A DNA stretch of 64,000 nucleotides from Nodularia sp. (in: cyanobacteria) (GTDB taxonomy: Bacteria; Cyanobacteriota; Cyanobacteriia; Cyanobacteriales; Nostocaceae): positions 1 through 64,000 of the forward strand of contig REBL01000145.1 in NCBI GenBank assembly GCA_007692755.1. The letters run 5' to 3'. The position numbers and the translations under genes were made by a program. Shown piece after piece: positions 1-8,687 of this stretch. How positions within the stretch are numbered: position 1 is the first letter of the stretch; each line of letters starts with the position of its first letter. The notes beneath the pieces are model-generated. The model ran no database searches. It had not been told where the DNA came from and saw only the letters and a program-made list of their open reading frames with translations.

Positions 1-1
1 A

Positions 2-847
2 TCTCTTTACAGTCAACCTGAACAGTTAGCAGCACTGCAAAACTCGATTAACCGCCTATTTTTAATCCTCCCAGCCGTGGTTTTTGGGCTATGTTTACTA
101 TCTACATTCAAGATAGAAAAAAAATATTCTCGTTATGGTTTGCGCTCGACGGCTGTAGAACGGGAAGATAAAATTACTCTGCAAAAAGCTGTCAAGGTAC
201 TGACTGCTAGCCGCCAAACAGGTTTATTTTTTAGTTTTTTGTTGGTGATGACTATCAGCTTGTTTATGCAAGAACCTGTGATGGAACCATACGGTGGTGA
301 AGTCTTTGGAATGTCTGTTGCAGAAACTACTCGGCTGAATGCTTATTGGGGAGTCGGGACGCTAATTGGTCTGAGTTCGACAGGATTTTTAGTTGTGCCA
401 CGCATAGGTAAACAAAAAACTACGAAATTGGGCTGTTTTCTGGTGGCTTTTTCCTTTGTCTTGGTGATTTTATCAGGATTCACTGCCAATCAACAACTGC
501 TAAGGAGCGCGTTATTTTGTTTTGGTTTAGCATCTGGTGTAACCACCACGGGGGCGATCAGCTTGATGCTAGATTTAACCGCAGCTGAAACGGCTGGGAC
601 ATTTATCGGCGCTTGGGGTTTAGCACAGGCAATTTCGCGGGGTGTGGCGACGGTGAGTGGAGGCGCAATATTGGATGTGGGCAAACGGATTTTTCCACAA
701 GTGGTTATGGCCTATAGTCTAGTGTTTGCTATCCAAGCATTGGGAATGCTGCTGGCTGTTTGGTTCCTCAGTCGAGTCAATGTGAGAGAATTTCAAAGGA
801 ATGCCAAACAAGCGATCGCGGCTGTTTTAGAAAGTGATTTAGATTAA
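2..847 (+). CDS. PucC/BCH-family MFS transporter, C-terminal part
   Basis: This gene is cut by the left edge; the frame is open from base 2 and ends with TAA at 845-847, so about 281 C-terminal residues are visible. It is a polytopic membrane protein with several hydrophobic segments of about 20 residues. The stretch with MQEPVMEPYGGEVFGMS followed by TRLNAYWGVGTLIG matches the PucC/LhaA branch of the major facilitator superfamily, which is linked to bacteriochlorophyll or chlorophyll-protein assembly in phototrophs. In cyanobacteria its exact cargo is uncertain; a role in delivering or storing chlorophyll or assembling pigment proteins is inferred. The next gene starts 40 bases downstream on the same strand. 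A HIP1 octamer lies near the 3' end at 812-819. Confidence 0.85.
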   Translation, partial: SLYSQPEQLAALQNSINRLFLILPAVVFGLCLLSTFKIEKKYSRYGLRSTAVEREDKITLQKAVKVLTASRQTGLFFSFLLVMTISLFMQEPVMEPYGGEVFGMSVAETTRLNAYWGVGTLIGLSSTGFLVVPRIGKQKTTKLGCFLVAFSFVLVILSGFTANQQLLRSALFCFGLASGVTTTGAISLMLDLTAAETAGTFIGAWGLAQAISRGVATVSGGAILDVGKRIFPQVVMAYSLVFAIQALGMLLAVWFLSRVNVREFQRNAKQAIAAVLESDLD

Positions 848-886
848 TTTCTTGGCTCCCGAACGTCTTTGCGAGAGAATTAATTC

Positions 887-1693
887 ATGAATGATTTTTG
901 GACAACAATTCTCGACTTTGCCCAAACCACTACAACCAGAGTGGGAAAGCAACTCATGCAAGATTTTGGGAAAGTACAAGCTTCCCAGAAAGCTGACGGT
1001 AGTTTAGTCACCCAAGCCGACCAATGGGCAGACCAAGAAATTCGGGACGCTATCGCTTCTCGTTTTGCTGGTTATGGCATTTTGAGCGAAGAAAGCGACA
1101 AAGTTTTTCCGGGTACGGAGTGGTGCTGGGTAATCGATCCTCTCGATGGCACCACCAACTTTACTAGGGGTCTGCCCATTTGGTCAATTTCTCTGGGATT
1201 GCTATATAAAGGAACTCCCATTTTCGGTTATATTTACGTACCACCACTAGCTCAAGCTTTTCATGGTTTCTGGGCAGGTGACTCTGGATTGACAACACCG
1301 TCAGGGGCATTTCTCAACAACCACCCCATCCATAGTAGTAGTGATGCTATCAGTAAAAATCACTTTTTTAACCTCTGTTCTCGTAGCACTTCCGTTATTC
1401 AAACAGATTTTCCCTGCAAAATTCGGATGCTGGGTGTAGCTAGCTATAATTTTCTCACAGTGGCGACTGGGGCTACACTCGGTGGTATTGAAGCGACACC
1501 AAAGGTTTGGGACATAGCTGGGGCTTGGGTAATTGTGCAAGCTGCTGGTGGTAGTTGGACATCTCTCAAAGATCAGCCCTTTCCTTTGACATCAGGAGAA
1601 GATTATCGCGATCGCTCTTTCCCTACCTTGGTTGTGAGTCGCCCGGAATTAGTTACAGTATTTACACCATTTCTCAAAAAATTAAAAATTTAA
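887..1693 (+). CDS. Inositol monophosphatase family protein
   Basis: This is a 268-residue magnesium-dependent phosphatase of the IMPase/FIG superfamily. The metal-binding motifs are in order: GILSEES near residue 65, WVIDPLDGTTNF near 83, and WDIAGAW near 207. The length is normal for the family. Substrates could be inositol-1-phosphate, histidinol phosphate or another sugar phosphate; the sequence does not decide which, because cyanobacteria carry several paralogues. The start ATG follows a purine-rich GAGAG stretch. It lies 40 bases after the PucC-like gene, but nothing in the context ties it to that gene. Confidence 0.88.
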   Translation: MNDFWTTILDFAQTTTTRVGKQLMQDFGKVQASQKADGSLVTQADQWADQEIRDAIASRFAGYGILSEESDKVFPGTEWCWVIDPLDGTTNFTRGLPIWSISLGLLYKGTPIFGYIYVPPLAQAFHGFWAGDSGLTTPSGAFLNNHPIHSSSDAISKNHFFNLCSRSTSVIQTDFPCKIRMLGVASYNFLTVATGATLGGIEATPKVWDIAGAWVIVQAAGGSWTSLKDQPFPLTSGEDYRDRSFPTLVVSRPELVTVFTPFLKKLKI

Positions 1694-1776
1694 GTAAAAC
1701 CTCAGTATTGTTACTTGTTTGCAGTGTCTTGGCGCTTCCCTTAAACTAAAACACTGATGCAATTAAAAAAATGGTA

Positions 1777-2733
1777 ATGAAAGGACTTTGGCTGGAAAAT
1801 CAACAATTAAAACTACGCACAGATATTCCCGTTCCTCATCCGCCACCGGGAGAAGCCTTAGTGCGGGTATTGCGTGCAGGTATCTGTAACACTGATCTAG
1901 AACTTAAAAGAGGTTACTATCCTTACATTGGCATATTGGGTCATGAGTTTGTTGGTGTGGTCGAACAAGGGCCAGAACACCTGCTACATCGGCGCGTAGT
2001 GGGAGAAATCAACGCGGCTTGTGGTCATTGCCGTTTTTGTCTGAGTGGACAACCGACGCACTGCGAGAACCGCACAGTTTTAGGCATTGTTAACCGTCAC
2101 GGAGCCTTTGCTGATTATCTGTGTTTGCCCGTGAAAAACCTACATCCCATACCAGACAATTTACCCACAGATATTGCTACTTTTACCGAACCTGTAGCAG
2201 CAGCCTTAGAAATTCAGCAGCAGGTATCAGTGGGTGTTGATGATCGGGTACTAGTGGTGGGAGATGGTAAATTAGGACAGTTGGTAGCCCAGACCTTAGC
2301 TTTAACAGGCTGTAATTTGTTGGTAGTCGGACGGCATCAAGACAAACTCGTTAACTTAGAAGCAAGAGGAATAAAAACTGGTTTAGCCGATGCCGTTACA
2401 GATCAAGCTTTTGACATATCAGTAGAGTGTACTGGCAATCCCGAAGGCTTTGCGATCGCTCGTCGTGCCTTGCGTCCTCGTGGTACTTTAGTGCTGAAAA
2501 GCACCTACGCAGGCAACCTTAGCTTAGATGCTTCTTCTTTAGTGGTAGATGAAATTACTCTGATTGGCTCCCGTTGTGGCCCCTTTCCGGAGGCACTCCA
2601 GCTGCTAGCAACAGGAAACATAGATGTACAACCGCTCATTCATGGCTGCTACCCCTTAGATGACGCAATTTTTGCCTTTGAACAAGCCCAGCATCGAGGT
2701 GTTTTAAAAGTCTTATTAGAAATTAGTCATTAG
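1777..2733 (+). CDS. Zinc-dependent alcohol dehydrogenase (MDR superfamily)
   Basis: This is a medium-chain dehydrogenase of about 318 residues. The catalytic-zinc region shows GICNTDLE and GHEFVGVVE, and the structural zinc site shows four cysteines in the pattern ACGHCRFCLSG..THCENR near residues 88-105. A Rossmann motif VVGDGKLGQL follows near residue 170. The protein probably oxidises an alcohol or polyol with NAD(P); the substrate cannot be read. ATG codons at 1771 and 1777 are both possible; 1777 gives the usual MKGLWLE beginning. The last codons and stop (ISH-TAG) are formed by a heptamer repeat array that begins inside the gene. Confidence 0.85.
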   Translation: MKGLWLENQQLKLRTDIPVPHPPPGEALVRVLRAGICNTDLELKRGYYPYIGILGHEFVGVVEQGPEHLLHRRVVGEINAACGHCRFCLSGQPTHCENRTVLGIVNRHGAFADYLCLPVKNLHPIPDNLPTDIATFTEPVAAALEIQQQVSVGVDDRVLVVGDGKLGQLVAQTLALTGCNLLVVGRHQDKLVNLEARGIKTGLADAVTDQAFDISVECTGNPEGFAIARRALRPRGTLVLKSTYAGNLSLDASSLVVDEITLIGSRCGPFPEALQLLATGNIDVQPLIHGCYPLDDAIFAFEQAQHRGVLKVLLEISH

Positions 2734-2768
2734 TCATTAGTCATTAGTCGTTGGTTATTGGTTATTGT
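2722..2768. repeat. Short tandem heptamer array (ATTAGTC)
   Basis: Four head-to-tail copies of ATTAGTC (2722-2749) are followed by degenerate GGTTATT copies. Such short tandemly repeated sequences are typical between genes of heterocystous cyanobacteria. Here the array supplies the C-terminal residues and stop codon of the dehydrogenase gene. Confidence 0.8.
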
Positions 2769-2781
2769 CAACTATTACTAA

Positions 2782-3069
2782 CTAATAGATCATTGAATTG
2801 GTCTTTGGTTGATAGTCACAACAATTAATCGCCTCTTCTGTACTGGCCGTAGATGGGTGTACAGTGCATTTCAAACGGTAATTGTCGGTAAAAAATTGGC
2901 AGTTAGCACAGGGGATTTGATGCATTTGCTTGGCTGTGATGACACTATTTCTAGCTGCTACCCAAAGACTCGAAGCAAAGAGAATAATTACAGTCCAAGC
3001 GGCGACAAAGCAAATAGGGACTAATAATGGTTGAATCCCTCGAATGAGAAAAATTATCAACTCTAACAC
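2782..3069 (-). CDS. Small membrane protein with C-terminal cysteine cluster
   Basis: This is a 95-residue protein that I cannot assign to a named family. Residues 1-40 hold one or two hydrophobic segments (LELIIFLIRGIQPLLVPICF and the following VAAWTVIILFASSLWVAA). The C-terminal half has four cysteines spaced CANC...C....CC, which could bind a metal or form disulphides. The start is GTG at 3067-3069, supported by an AGGA about six bases upstream. It is convergent with the dehydrogenase gene and upstream of nothing obvious. Composition and length look like a real small cyanobacterial gene; the function is unknown. Confidence 0.65.
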   Translation of the reverse strand: MLELIIFLIRGIQPLLVPICFVAAWTVIILFASSLWVAARNSVITAKQMHQIPCANCQFFTDNYRLKCTVHPSTASTEEAINCCDYQPKTNSMIY

Positions 3070-3240
3070 GGTAAGTCCTGATAAAAATTAAGAGTTAGAA
3101 GTATCTTAACTCCTAACTCCTGATTCTTTACTTCTGACTACAGACGTATAAATTAGGTAGATTAGGATGGGAAGAGGCAGGGGAGCAGGGTGCAGAGGGG
3201 GACAATTAAGAGTTCCCAGTCCCCAGTCCCTAATACCTAG

Positions 3241-4281
3241 TTAAACGCCAGCATGACCCATCGCTATACCAGCCACAAGCATTCCCAATACCAGGAACGG
3301 TTGAGCGCTGGCTTGGTATTTGACATCGTTTTTGAGGGGATCACGCAGGAAATACATATCCTGGAAGGTGATTTGCGGGATGATTAACAACAGTAAAATT
3401 GCTGCATATAAGTTTTCATGAATGGTGATTAGATAAACTGCAATCACTGCTTGAAAGATATCAATCATGGCTGCACAAACCCAAGCTGCTCTTGTGACAC
3501 CAAACATCACAGGTAATGATTTTAATCCGAACTGGCGATCGCCTTCGACACTCTTAAAATCATTCACAATGGCAATACCCAAACCAGCCAAGCTATAAAC
3601 CACGGTAATCACCACAATTTTCCAATTGAGTTCGCCAAACAAGGCATGACCAGTACACCAAGGAAAAGCCATATAGCTAGCACCAAGGGCATAACCGCCT
3701 AACCAACCGTTTTGTTTGAGCTTTAATGGGGGCGCAGAATAAATGTAAGCAATAAACGAACCCAGAATAGCTATAGTTGTGATCGTCGGAAATTCATTAC
3801 CTGCCCAAACATCCAATGCAAAAGCCAGAGCATTTCCTGAGATTAACAATACCCAAATTTGTGTAATGACTTGAGGTAAGGGAATTGCACCAGAGGGAAT
3901 CGGGCGGTAAGGTTCATTCACCGCATCAATTTCACGGTCATAGTATTCATTTAAGGTTTGCGTATAACCGGCGAGTAAAGGCCCTGAAAGCAACATACAA
4001 GCCGCCGCCTTCAACACATTTTCCCAAGTCCAGATATAGTTACCCGAAGAAGCCGCACCACAGACCACACCCCAAATCAGGGGAATCCAGGTGATGGGTT
4101 TCATCAGTTGCAAGCGGATTTTCCAGATGGATTTTTCCCCTGGTGCAGCGCCTTTCATGCCTAATAACTGCCGAGCCTTGGAACTGCGGTCGGCAACTGC
4201 TGTAATTTCCTCTTTGGGTGGAACTGAATCTATAGCCTCGGCTGGCTGAGAATTAGGGTTAATTGGGGTTGATTCTGACAT
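3241..4281 (-). CDS. chlG: Chlorophyll synthase ChlG
   Basis: This 346-residue integral membrane prenyltransferase esterifies chlorophyllide with geranylgeranyl or phytyl diphosphate in the thylakoid membrane, the last step of chlorophyll a synthesis. The UbiA-type diphosphate-binding motif NEYYDREIDAVNEPYRPIPS lies near residues 112-131, and a second aspartate-rich motif NDFKSVEGDRQFG lies near 240. Several membrane helices follow the N-terminal soluble tail, which is charged and variable as in other cyanobacterial ChlG proteins. The gene stands alone between G-rich intergenic repeats. The match in length and motifs leaves little doubt. Confidence 0.95.
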   Translation of the reverse strand: MSESTPINPNSQPAEAIDSVPPKEEITAVADRSSKARQLLGMKGAAPGEKSIWKIRLQLMKPITWIPLIWGVVCGAASSGNYIWTWENVLKAAACMLLSGPLLAGYTQTLNEYYDREIDAVNEPYRPIPSGAIPLPQVITQIWVLLISGNALAFALDVWAGNEFPTITTIAILGSFIAYIYSAPPLKLKQNGWLGGYALGASYMAFPWCTGHALFGELNWKIVVITVVYSLAGLGIAIVNDFKSVEGDRQFGLKSLPVMFGVTRAAWVCAAMIDIFQAVIAVYLITIHENLYAAILLLLIIPQITFQDMYFLRDPLKNDVKYQASAQPFLVLGMLVAGIAMGHAGV

Positions 4282-4438
4282 AAAACTTACTTATGAATAG
4301 GGAATAGGACATGAGGAATAGGGAGTGGGGAATAGGAGGAGATGAGGGAAAAAGATTGTGGCAATAGCCCAAAAACTTCCCCTCTGCACCATGCCCCCTG
4401 CCCCCGTGCTTCTTTCCCCAATCCCCAGTACCCAGTAC

Positions 4439-5539
4439 TTAAAAAGAAATGATCAAATAATTATTCTGAAATTTCGCTCCAGTCACCTGTCTGCCAGTGA
4501 GGGCCGGAGGTAGGAAGAGATTACGCCTCTGGTCTCCTGCTTCTACTGTCACTTCTGGGCCATATTGGGTGAGTTTGACTTGCTTTTTATCAAATCCTGG
4601 TAAGAATAAGCGGACTTGACGATTGTGGATGTCAATTTCTATGGGTTTGGGAGCTTGTAGTGCTTGTTGTGCAAAGTTGGGTAGAGCATCTATCAAAGGT
4701 TGCCATTCACCTGTGGGAGCATCAGGAACAATGCTCACAGTCAGAGGTGTAAATTCTTCTGACAGGTTGACGTTTGGCTCAGGTGATACCAGAATCACAC
4801 CACCAACGGTTAAACCGATTTGTTGAGCGCTACCCCACAAATAGCGGGAACTTGCCACTTCTAGGGGGTCTGTTGTACTCACCAAGAAGGCAGCAACGCG
4901 ATTGGGGTCAGCAAGAGCGGCTTTTCCTTTATCTAAAAAACTATTCACTTGGTTGGTGGGTAGAGCAAAGTTATCTGCTGTCCAGTTGACATTAAAAAAG
5001 CTGCTAATTAGCGGCTGAATTAAAGGCGATTCCGCAATAGTCTTTCCTAAATCAGAGTTGACAAATAATTGCTGAAATCGCCGCACGTACCAACTGAGAG
5101 ATTCTGGCATCCCCAACATTCGCAGGGTGAAGGAATCACCTGTGCCATCGTAGATAATCGCGTCATATTTGCCACTGGCATCATATTCGCGGATAGCATT
5201 CAAGGCCAGGGCGCTGTCCATCCCCGGTAATACTACCAGTTCTTGACCATAAACATCTTTGAAGATGGGCGTGCGGAGGTATTGCGCCTCCAGTTTTTTC
5301 ACTTCTTCCCAGTTGCGTTCTAGCAACACAGATGATTGAAACTGCACAACCTGTAAATTGGGAGCAATTTCCTGGGGATCAGCAGTCAGGGTCTGATCCA
5401 GTAAAATGGGTAAAACTGGTTCTGCCAAACCTGCTAGAAGTACACGCTTGCCTTGGCTTGCCAATAACTTGGCGGCGGCGATCGCAATTTTAGTCCGCGC
5501 TACACCGCCTTTGCCCAAAAATGTCAATATCAGGGACAT
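4439..5539 (-). CDS. Get3d-like (ArsA/Get3 family) ATPase with C-terminal crystallin-like domain
   Basis: This 366-residue soluble ATPase belongs to the ArsA/Get3 group of SIMIBI proteins. The N-terminal P-loop reads FLGKGGVARTK (residues 7-17): the signature lysine of the deviant Walker A is present, but the usual VGKT is VART, so the canonical P-loop lysine is an arginine. A helical middle region follows, and the last 75 residues (from IEIDIHNRQVRLFLPGF) look like an alpha-crystallin/Hsp20-type beta sandwich, the architecture described for photosynthetic Get3d proteins. Family knowledge suggests handling of hydrophobic clients; the true client is unknown. ATG at 5539 was chosen because AGGAA lies seven bases upstream; a longer frame to 5575 has no such support. 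Confidence 0.8.
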   Translation of the reverse strand: MSLILTFLGKGGVARTKIAIAAAKLLASQGKRVLLAGLAEPVLPILLDQTLTADPQEIAPNLQVVQFQSSVLLERNWEEVKKLEAQYLRTPIFKDVYGQELVVLPGMDSALALNAIREYDASGKYDAIIYDGTGDSFTLRMLGMPESLSWYVRRFQQLFVNSDLGKTIAESPLIQPLISSFFNVNWTADNFALPTNQVNSFLDKGKAALADPNRVAAFLVSTTDPLEVASSRYLWGSAQQIGLTVGGVILVSPEPNVNLSEEFTPLTVSIVPDAPTGEWQPLIDALPNFAQQALQAPKPIEIDIHNRQVRLFLPGFDKKQVKLTQYGPEVTVEAGDQRRNLFLPPALTGRQVTGAKFQNNYLIISF

Positions 5540-5627
5540 TACTTGATTCCTATATTCACCGCCAATCTTTTCCACTCCAACTTAGCACTAGGCAAATACT
5601 CTTAGCTTCCGCGTTGAGTTTTATCTA

Positions 5628-5819
5628 CTACACAAGTTTGATCTCATCCTCAAAAAACCAAGTGGAAGAATTGTCGTCAAACAGTAGCACTACACCAATT
5701 CCACAGCCATCGGTGACTTTGTAGCCTTGAATAATGCCTATTTGACCGAGTTTTTTCGCAATAGGAGCAGATACGCGATCGCGCAGACGAAAAACTTTAA
5801 CCTTTTGTCCGATTTCCAT
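5628..5819 (-). CDS. DUF2862 domain protein
   Basis: This is a 63-residue protein beginning MEIGQKVKVFRLRDRVS and ending in an acidic tail, WFFEDEIKLV. It resembles the small DUF2862 family found in cyanobacteria. Its alternating hydrophobic pattern with glycines (GQIGIIQGYKVTDGCGIGVV) suggests a small SH3-like beta barrel, as in KOW or PsaE-like folds; that is inference. It lies 88 bases upstream of the Get3d-like gene on the same strand and could share its transcript. The biochemical role is unknown. Confidence 0.7.
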   Translation of the reverse strand: MEIGQKVKVFRLRDRVSAPIAKKLGQIGIIQGYKVTDGCGIGVVLLFDDNSSTWFFEDEIKLV

Positions 5820-6452
5820 GCCTAGTCACAATGCAATAAACCAAGTCTCAGTTTAGCCGAATCGGTGTCGCTTCGGTGAGAGATTGCAGAATTAGTGGCA
5901 AGAGCGCGACAACGGGCTGAACGATTACCAGCAGGAGGAGTTGACCCCGATAGTTAAACTTCAGCAGAAATTGCCCAGAAATTTACCAGCAAAATCATCT
6001 GGATGAAGGTAATTTTTGTAGTAAAGGTATATGTATAGGTAGCGTTCTTTTATTACTTTAGACAGATTAAATTTGCAAATCTAATTTTTAGCTTAGTCCG
6101 CGCAGGCAGAATTCGCTTAATGTAGCCGCGACTTTTAGTCGCCACAATTATTCTCTATCTAGGGTCATAAAGCAATAGTTAATTCCTTCGCTCACCGCTC
6201 AAATAACTAGGAAGTGTATGTAATCCTGTGTTCTATAGCAATTCTATCTGATTTGTGATTTAGCCATAAATTATTTTTTTCAATTGAACTACAGAGACAT
6301 AGAAAAATCAGGACGAGGGATTTTTATGAATGATTTAGGACTAGTATAGCTATTATTTATACCAAAAAAACTTGAAGAAATCTTCACATAAGATGTGCAT
6401 TAATTGATGATAATGAGATATGTGTGTGTAGTGAGGGAGGAAACTGTAATTT
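5820..6452. other. Intergenic region with dispersed repeats and a short coding-like remnant
   Basis: These 633 bases separate the divergent DUF2862 gene and the glycan locus. They hold a hairpin GCGACT-ttt-AGTCGC at 6128-6142 within a GC-rich dispersed repeat, and AT-rich sequence from 6200 to 6430 that probably contains the locus promoter. A 25-codon open stretch at 5880-5957 (ARARQRAERLPAGG in its middle, no start codon) has protein-like composition and may be a gene remnant. No intact gene was seen. Confidence 0.5.
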
Positions 6453-7307
6453 GTGCGAATAATGCAGCGTGCTGTACGTAATGCAGAAAATCTGAGGCGA
6501 ATCCTGCCAATAAATCAGCCATTCTGGGCTAAGTTTGATTTACTGAGAACTCTAGTGCGGCGGGATTTAGAGGCGCGGTATAAAGGTTCCATTTTGGGTA
6601 ATTTGTGGCCTTTGGTAAATCAGCTTGCACAATTACTGATTTATACTTATGTGTTTTCTATTGTGCTGAGAGTAAAGTTAACTCTCACAAGTCTGCCAGA
6701 AAATAATTTCACTTTTGGATTGTGGTTATTTGCTGGTTTGATACCTTGGATTGCATTTTCAAGTGGACTAATGCAGTCTGCTAGTTCGGTGGTATTTCAG
6801 CCAAGTTTAGTCAAAAAGGTAGTATTTCCTCTCGCTTTACTACCCTTAGTACCAATTTTATCCACATTCATTGAAAGTTCTTTTGGTTTAATCGCATTGA
6901 TTTTATTTGTAGCAGTAAATACTCATACTTTACATCCTACATTGGCGCTGTTACCCTTAGTCTGGTTAACGCAGTTATTGTTAACATCTGGTTTGGGTTA
7001 TTTGGCGGCGGGATTAACGGTTTTTTTGCGCGATATTCCGCAGACACTGGGAGTAGTTTTAAATATTTGGATGTATTTAACCCCGATTATTTATCCTGCC
7101 TCAGCCATTCCCGAAACATGGCGAAATTGGGTGTTTTGGTTAAATCCGTTAACTGCGATCGCGGAAGTCTATCGGGATTTAATTTTAGTGGGGGAAGTGA
7201 AACATTGGGGAGAATGGGGAGTAGCTAGTGCGATCGCCGCGAGTATATTCTGCGTGGGATTTACAGTCTATAAACGATTGCGTCCGGCCTTTGCCGACGT
7301 TTTATAG
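6453..7307 (+). CDS. ABC-2 type polysaccharide export permease (Wzm/KpsM-like)
   Basis: This 284-residue inner-membrane permease has about six hydrophobic segments. The N-terminal amphipathic stretch LVRRDLEARYKGSILGNLWP (near residues 31-50) is the conserved entry of ABC-2 O-antigen and teichoic-acid exporters (Wzm, TagG). It pairs with the ATPase gene 66 bases downstream to form a glycan exporter that moves a lipid-linked chain across the cytoplasmic membrane. The start is taken as GTG at 6453, with AGGGAGGA about 12 bases upstream; ATG at 6462 is an alternative. It is the first gene of the 14-kb locus. Confidence 0.88.
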   Translation: MRIMQRAVRNAENLRRILPINQPFWAKFDLLRTLVRRDLEARYKGSILGNLWPLVNQLAQLLIYTYVFSIVLRVKLTLTSLPENNFTFGLWLFAGLIPWIAFSSGLMQSASSVVFQPSLVKKVVFPLALLPLVPILSTFIESSFGLIALILFVAVNTHTLHPTLALLPLVWLTQLLLTSGLGYLAAGLTVFLRDIPQTLGVVLNIWMYLTPIIYPASAIPETWRNWVFWLNPLTAIAEVYRDLILVGEVKHWGEWGVASAIAASIFCVGFTVYKRLRPAFADVL

Positions 7308-7373
7308 CAAGTTTCTCAATAGTTATGAAATATGTGCTATTAGATGATATTTGATGAATAAGTGTGTGGTGGT

Positions 7374-8687
7374 ATGAGTGAGGAAATTGCAATTTCGCTG
7401 ACGAATATCTCGAAATGCTACAAGCGTTATGCTCGCCCGGTAGATCGGCTCAAGGAAATTTTGCTCCCCGGTAACAGTCACGCACAAGAGTTTTGGGCAT
7501 TAAGGGATATTAGTCTGAAAGTTTCTCAAGGAGAGACTTTAGGAATCATTGGTCAAAACGGTTCTGGTAAAAGTACACTACTACAAATTATTGTTGGCAC
7601 GCTGACACCAACTACAGGTGAAGTGTCTGTAAATGGGCGAGTTTCAGCTTTACTTGAGCTAGGTAGCGGATTTAACCCTGAGTTTACTGGCAGACAAAAT
7701 GTATTTTTTAATGGCCAAATTTTAGGATTAACTAGAGAAGAAATTGCAGCTAAATTTGATGAAATAGCAGCTTTTGCGGATATTGGGGATTTTATTGACC
7801 AACCTGTTAAAACATATTCAAGCGGTATGTTTGTCCGATTAGCATTTGCAGTTGCAGTTAGTGTTAATCCTGACATTTTAATCGTAGATGAAGCGTTAGC
7901 AGTTGGCGATATCTATTTTCAGCAAAAATGTTTTGAGAGAATCAGAAGTCTCAAGAATTTAGGGACAACTCTTTTATTTGTTTCCCATGATTCTAGTGCT
8001 GTACACAAACTCTGTAATAGAGCCTTGTTAATGGAAACAGGAGCATTAATTTTGGATGCTCAACCAAGGCAAGTAATTGACCTTTACGAAGCCAAGTTTT
8101 TGCAAAAGAAAGACGTACAACCTGAGACAGTTGATATCAAAATTGTATCAGATTCTCATAATGATATCTTACAAGATGATCCCAATTTTTTAGGTATTGA
8201 TTTAGAAAACGTAGATGAAATAGTTATTGATCACAATGAAGTTGTGATTAAATTTATTAAATTATTAGATGAAACAGATAGAGAGATAGAAGTTGTAATT
8301 AGTGAGCAGTTCGTACAGATATCTATTGGAATATTTTTTTCGCAAAGTTTTGCAGACCCTCATATTGGCTTTAAAATTCGAGAGCGCACAGGAGAAGTGA
8401 TTTTTGAAACTAACACTCACTGTATGGGGCAACAATTAGGAAAAGTCGAAAGCGGTACTTTTTTAGATATTCGCTTTAAGTTTAAAGTACCTTTAATTGA
8501 AGGAGAATACACAATTACAGTTGGTGTTGCTGACACTGTAATTGGAGAATCTATATTTGAACATACATTAGTTTATGCCCATAATCTTGCTGTATTAAAA
8601 GTTTTAAAGAATAAAGACTCCATACTTTGGTCAGGTGTAGTCAATCTTCTTCCCACTATTTCTATTCAAAATTACACTTATGTTTGA
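7374..8687 (+). CDS. Polysaccharide ABC transporter ATPase (Wzt-like) with C-terminal beta domain
   Basis: This protein of about 437 residues has an N-terminal ATPase domain with Walker A GQNGSGKST, signature YSSGMFVRLAFA, Walker B ILIVDEALAVGD and switch histidine FVSHD. From about residue 240 a further 195 residues follow, rich in beta-strand pattern, in the place of the Wzt C-terminal domain. In E. coli O9a and similar systems that domain binds the methylated or otherwise capped end of the O-chain, so end-recognition is a fair inference. ATG at 7374 gives the usual MSEEIAISL start; GTG at 7362 is also open. The 3' end overlaps the next methyltransferase gene by eight bases, implying coupling. 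Confidence 0.88.
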   Translation: MSEEIAISLTNISKCYKRYARPVDRLKEILLPGNSHAQEFWALRDISLKVSQGETLGIIGQNGSGKSTLLQIIVGTLTPTTGEVSVNGRVSALLELGSGFNPEFTGRQNVFFNGQILGLTREEIAAKFDEIAAFADIGDFIDQPVKTYSSGMFVRLAFAVAVSVNPDILIVDEALAVGDIYFQQKCFERIRSLKNLGTTLLFVSHDSSAVHKLCNRALLMETGALILDAQPRQVIDLYEAKFLQKKDVQPETVDIKIVSDSHNDILQDDPNFLGIDLENVDEIVIDHNEVVIKFIKLLDETDREIEVVISEQFVQISIGIFFSQSFADPHIGFKIRERTGEVIFETNTHCMGQQLGKVESGTFLDIRFKFKVPLIEGEYTITVGVADTVIGESIFEHTLVYAHNLAVLKVLKNKDSILWSGVVNLLPTISIQNYTYV

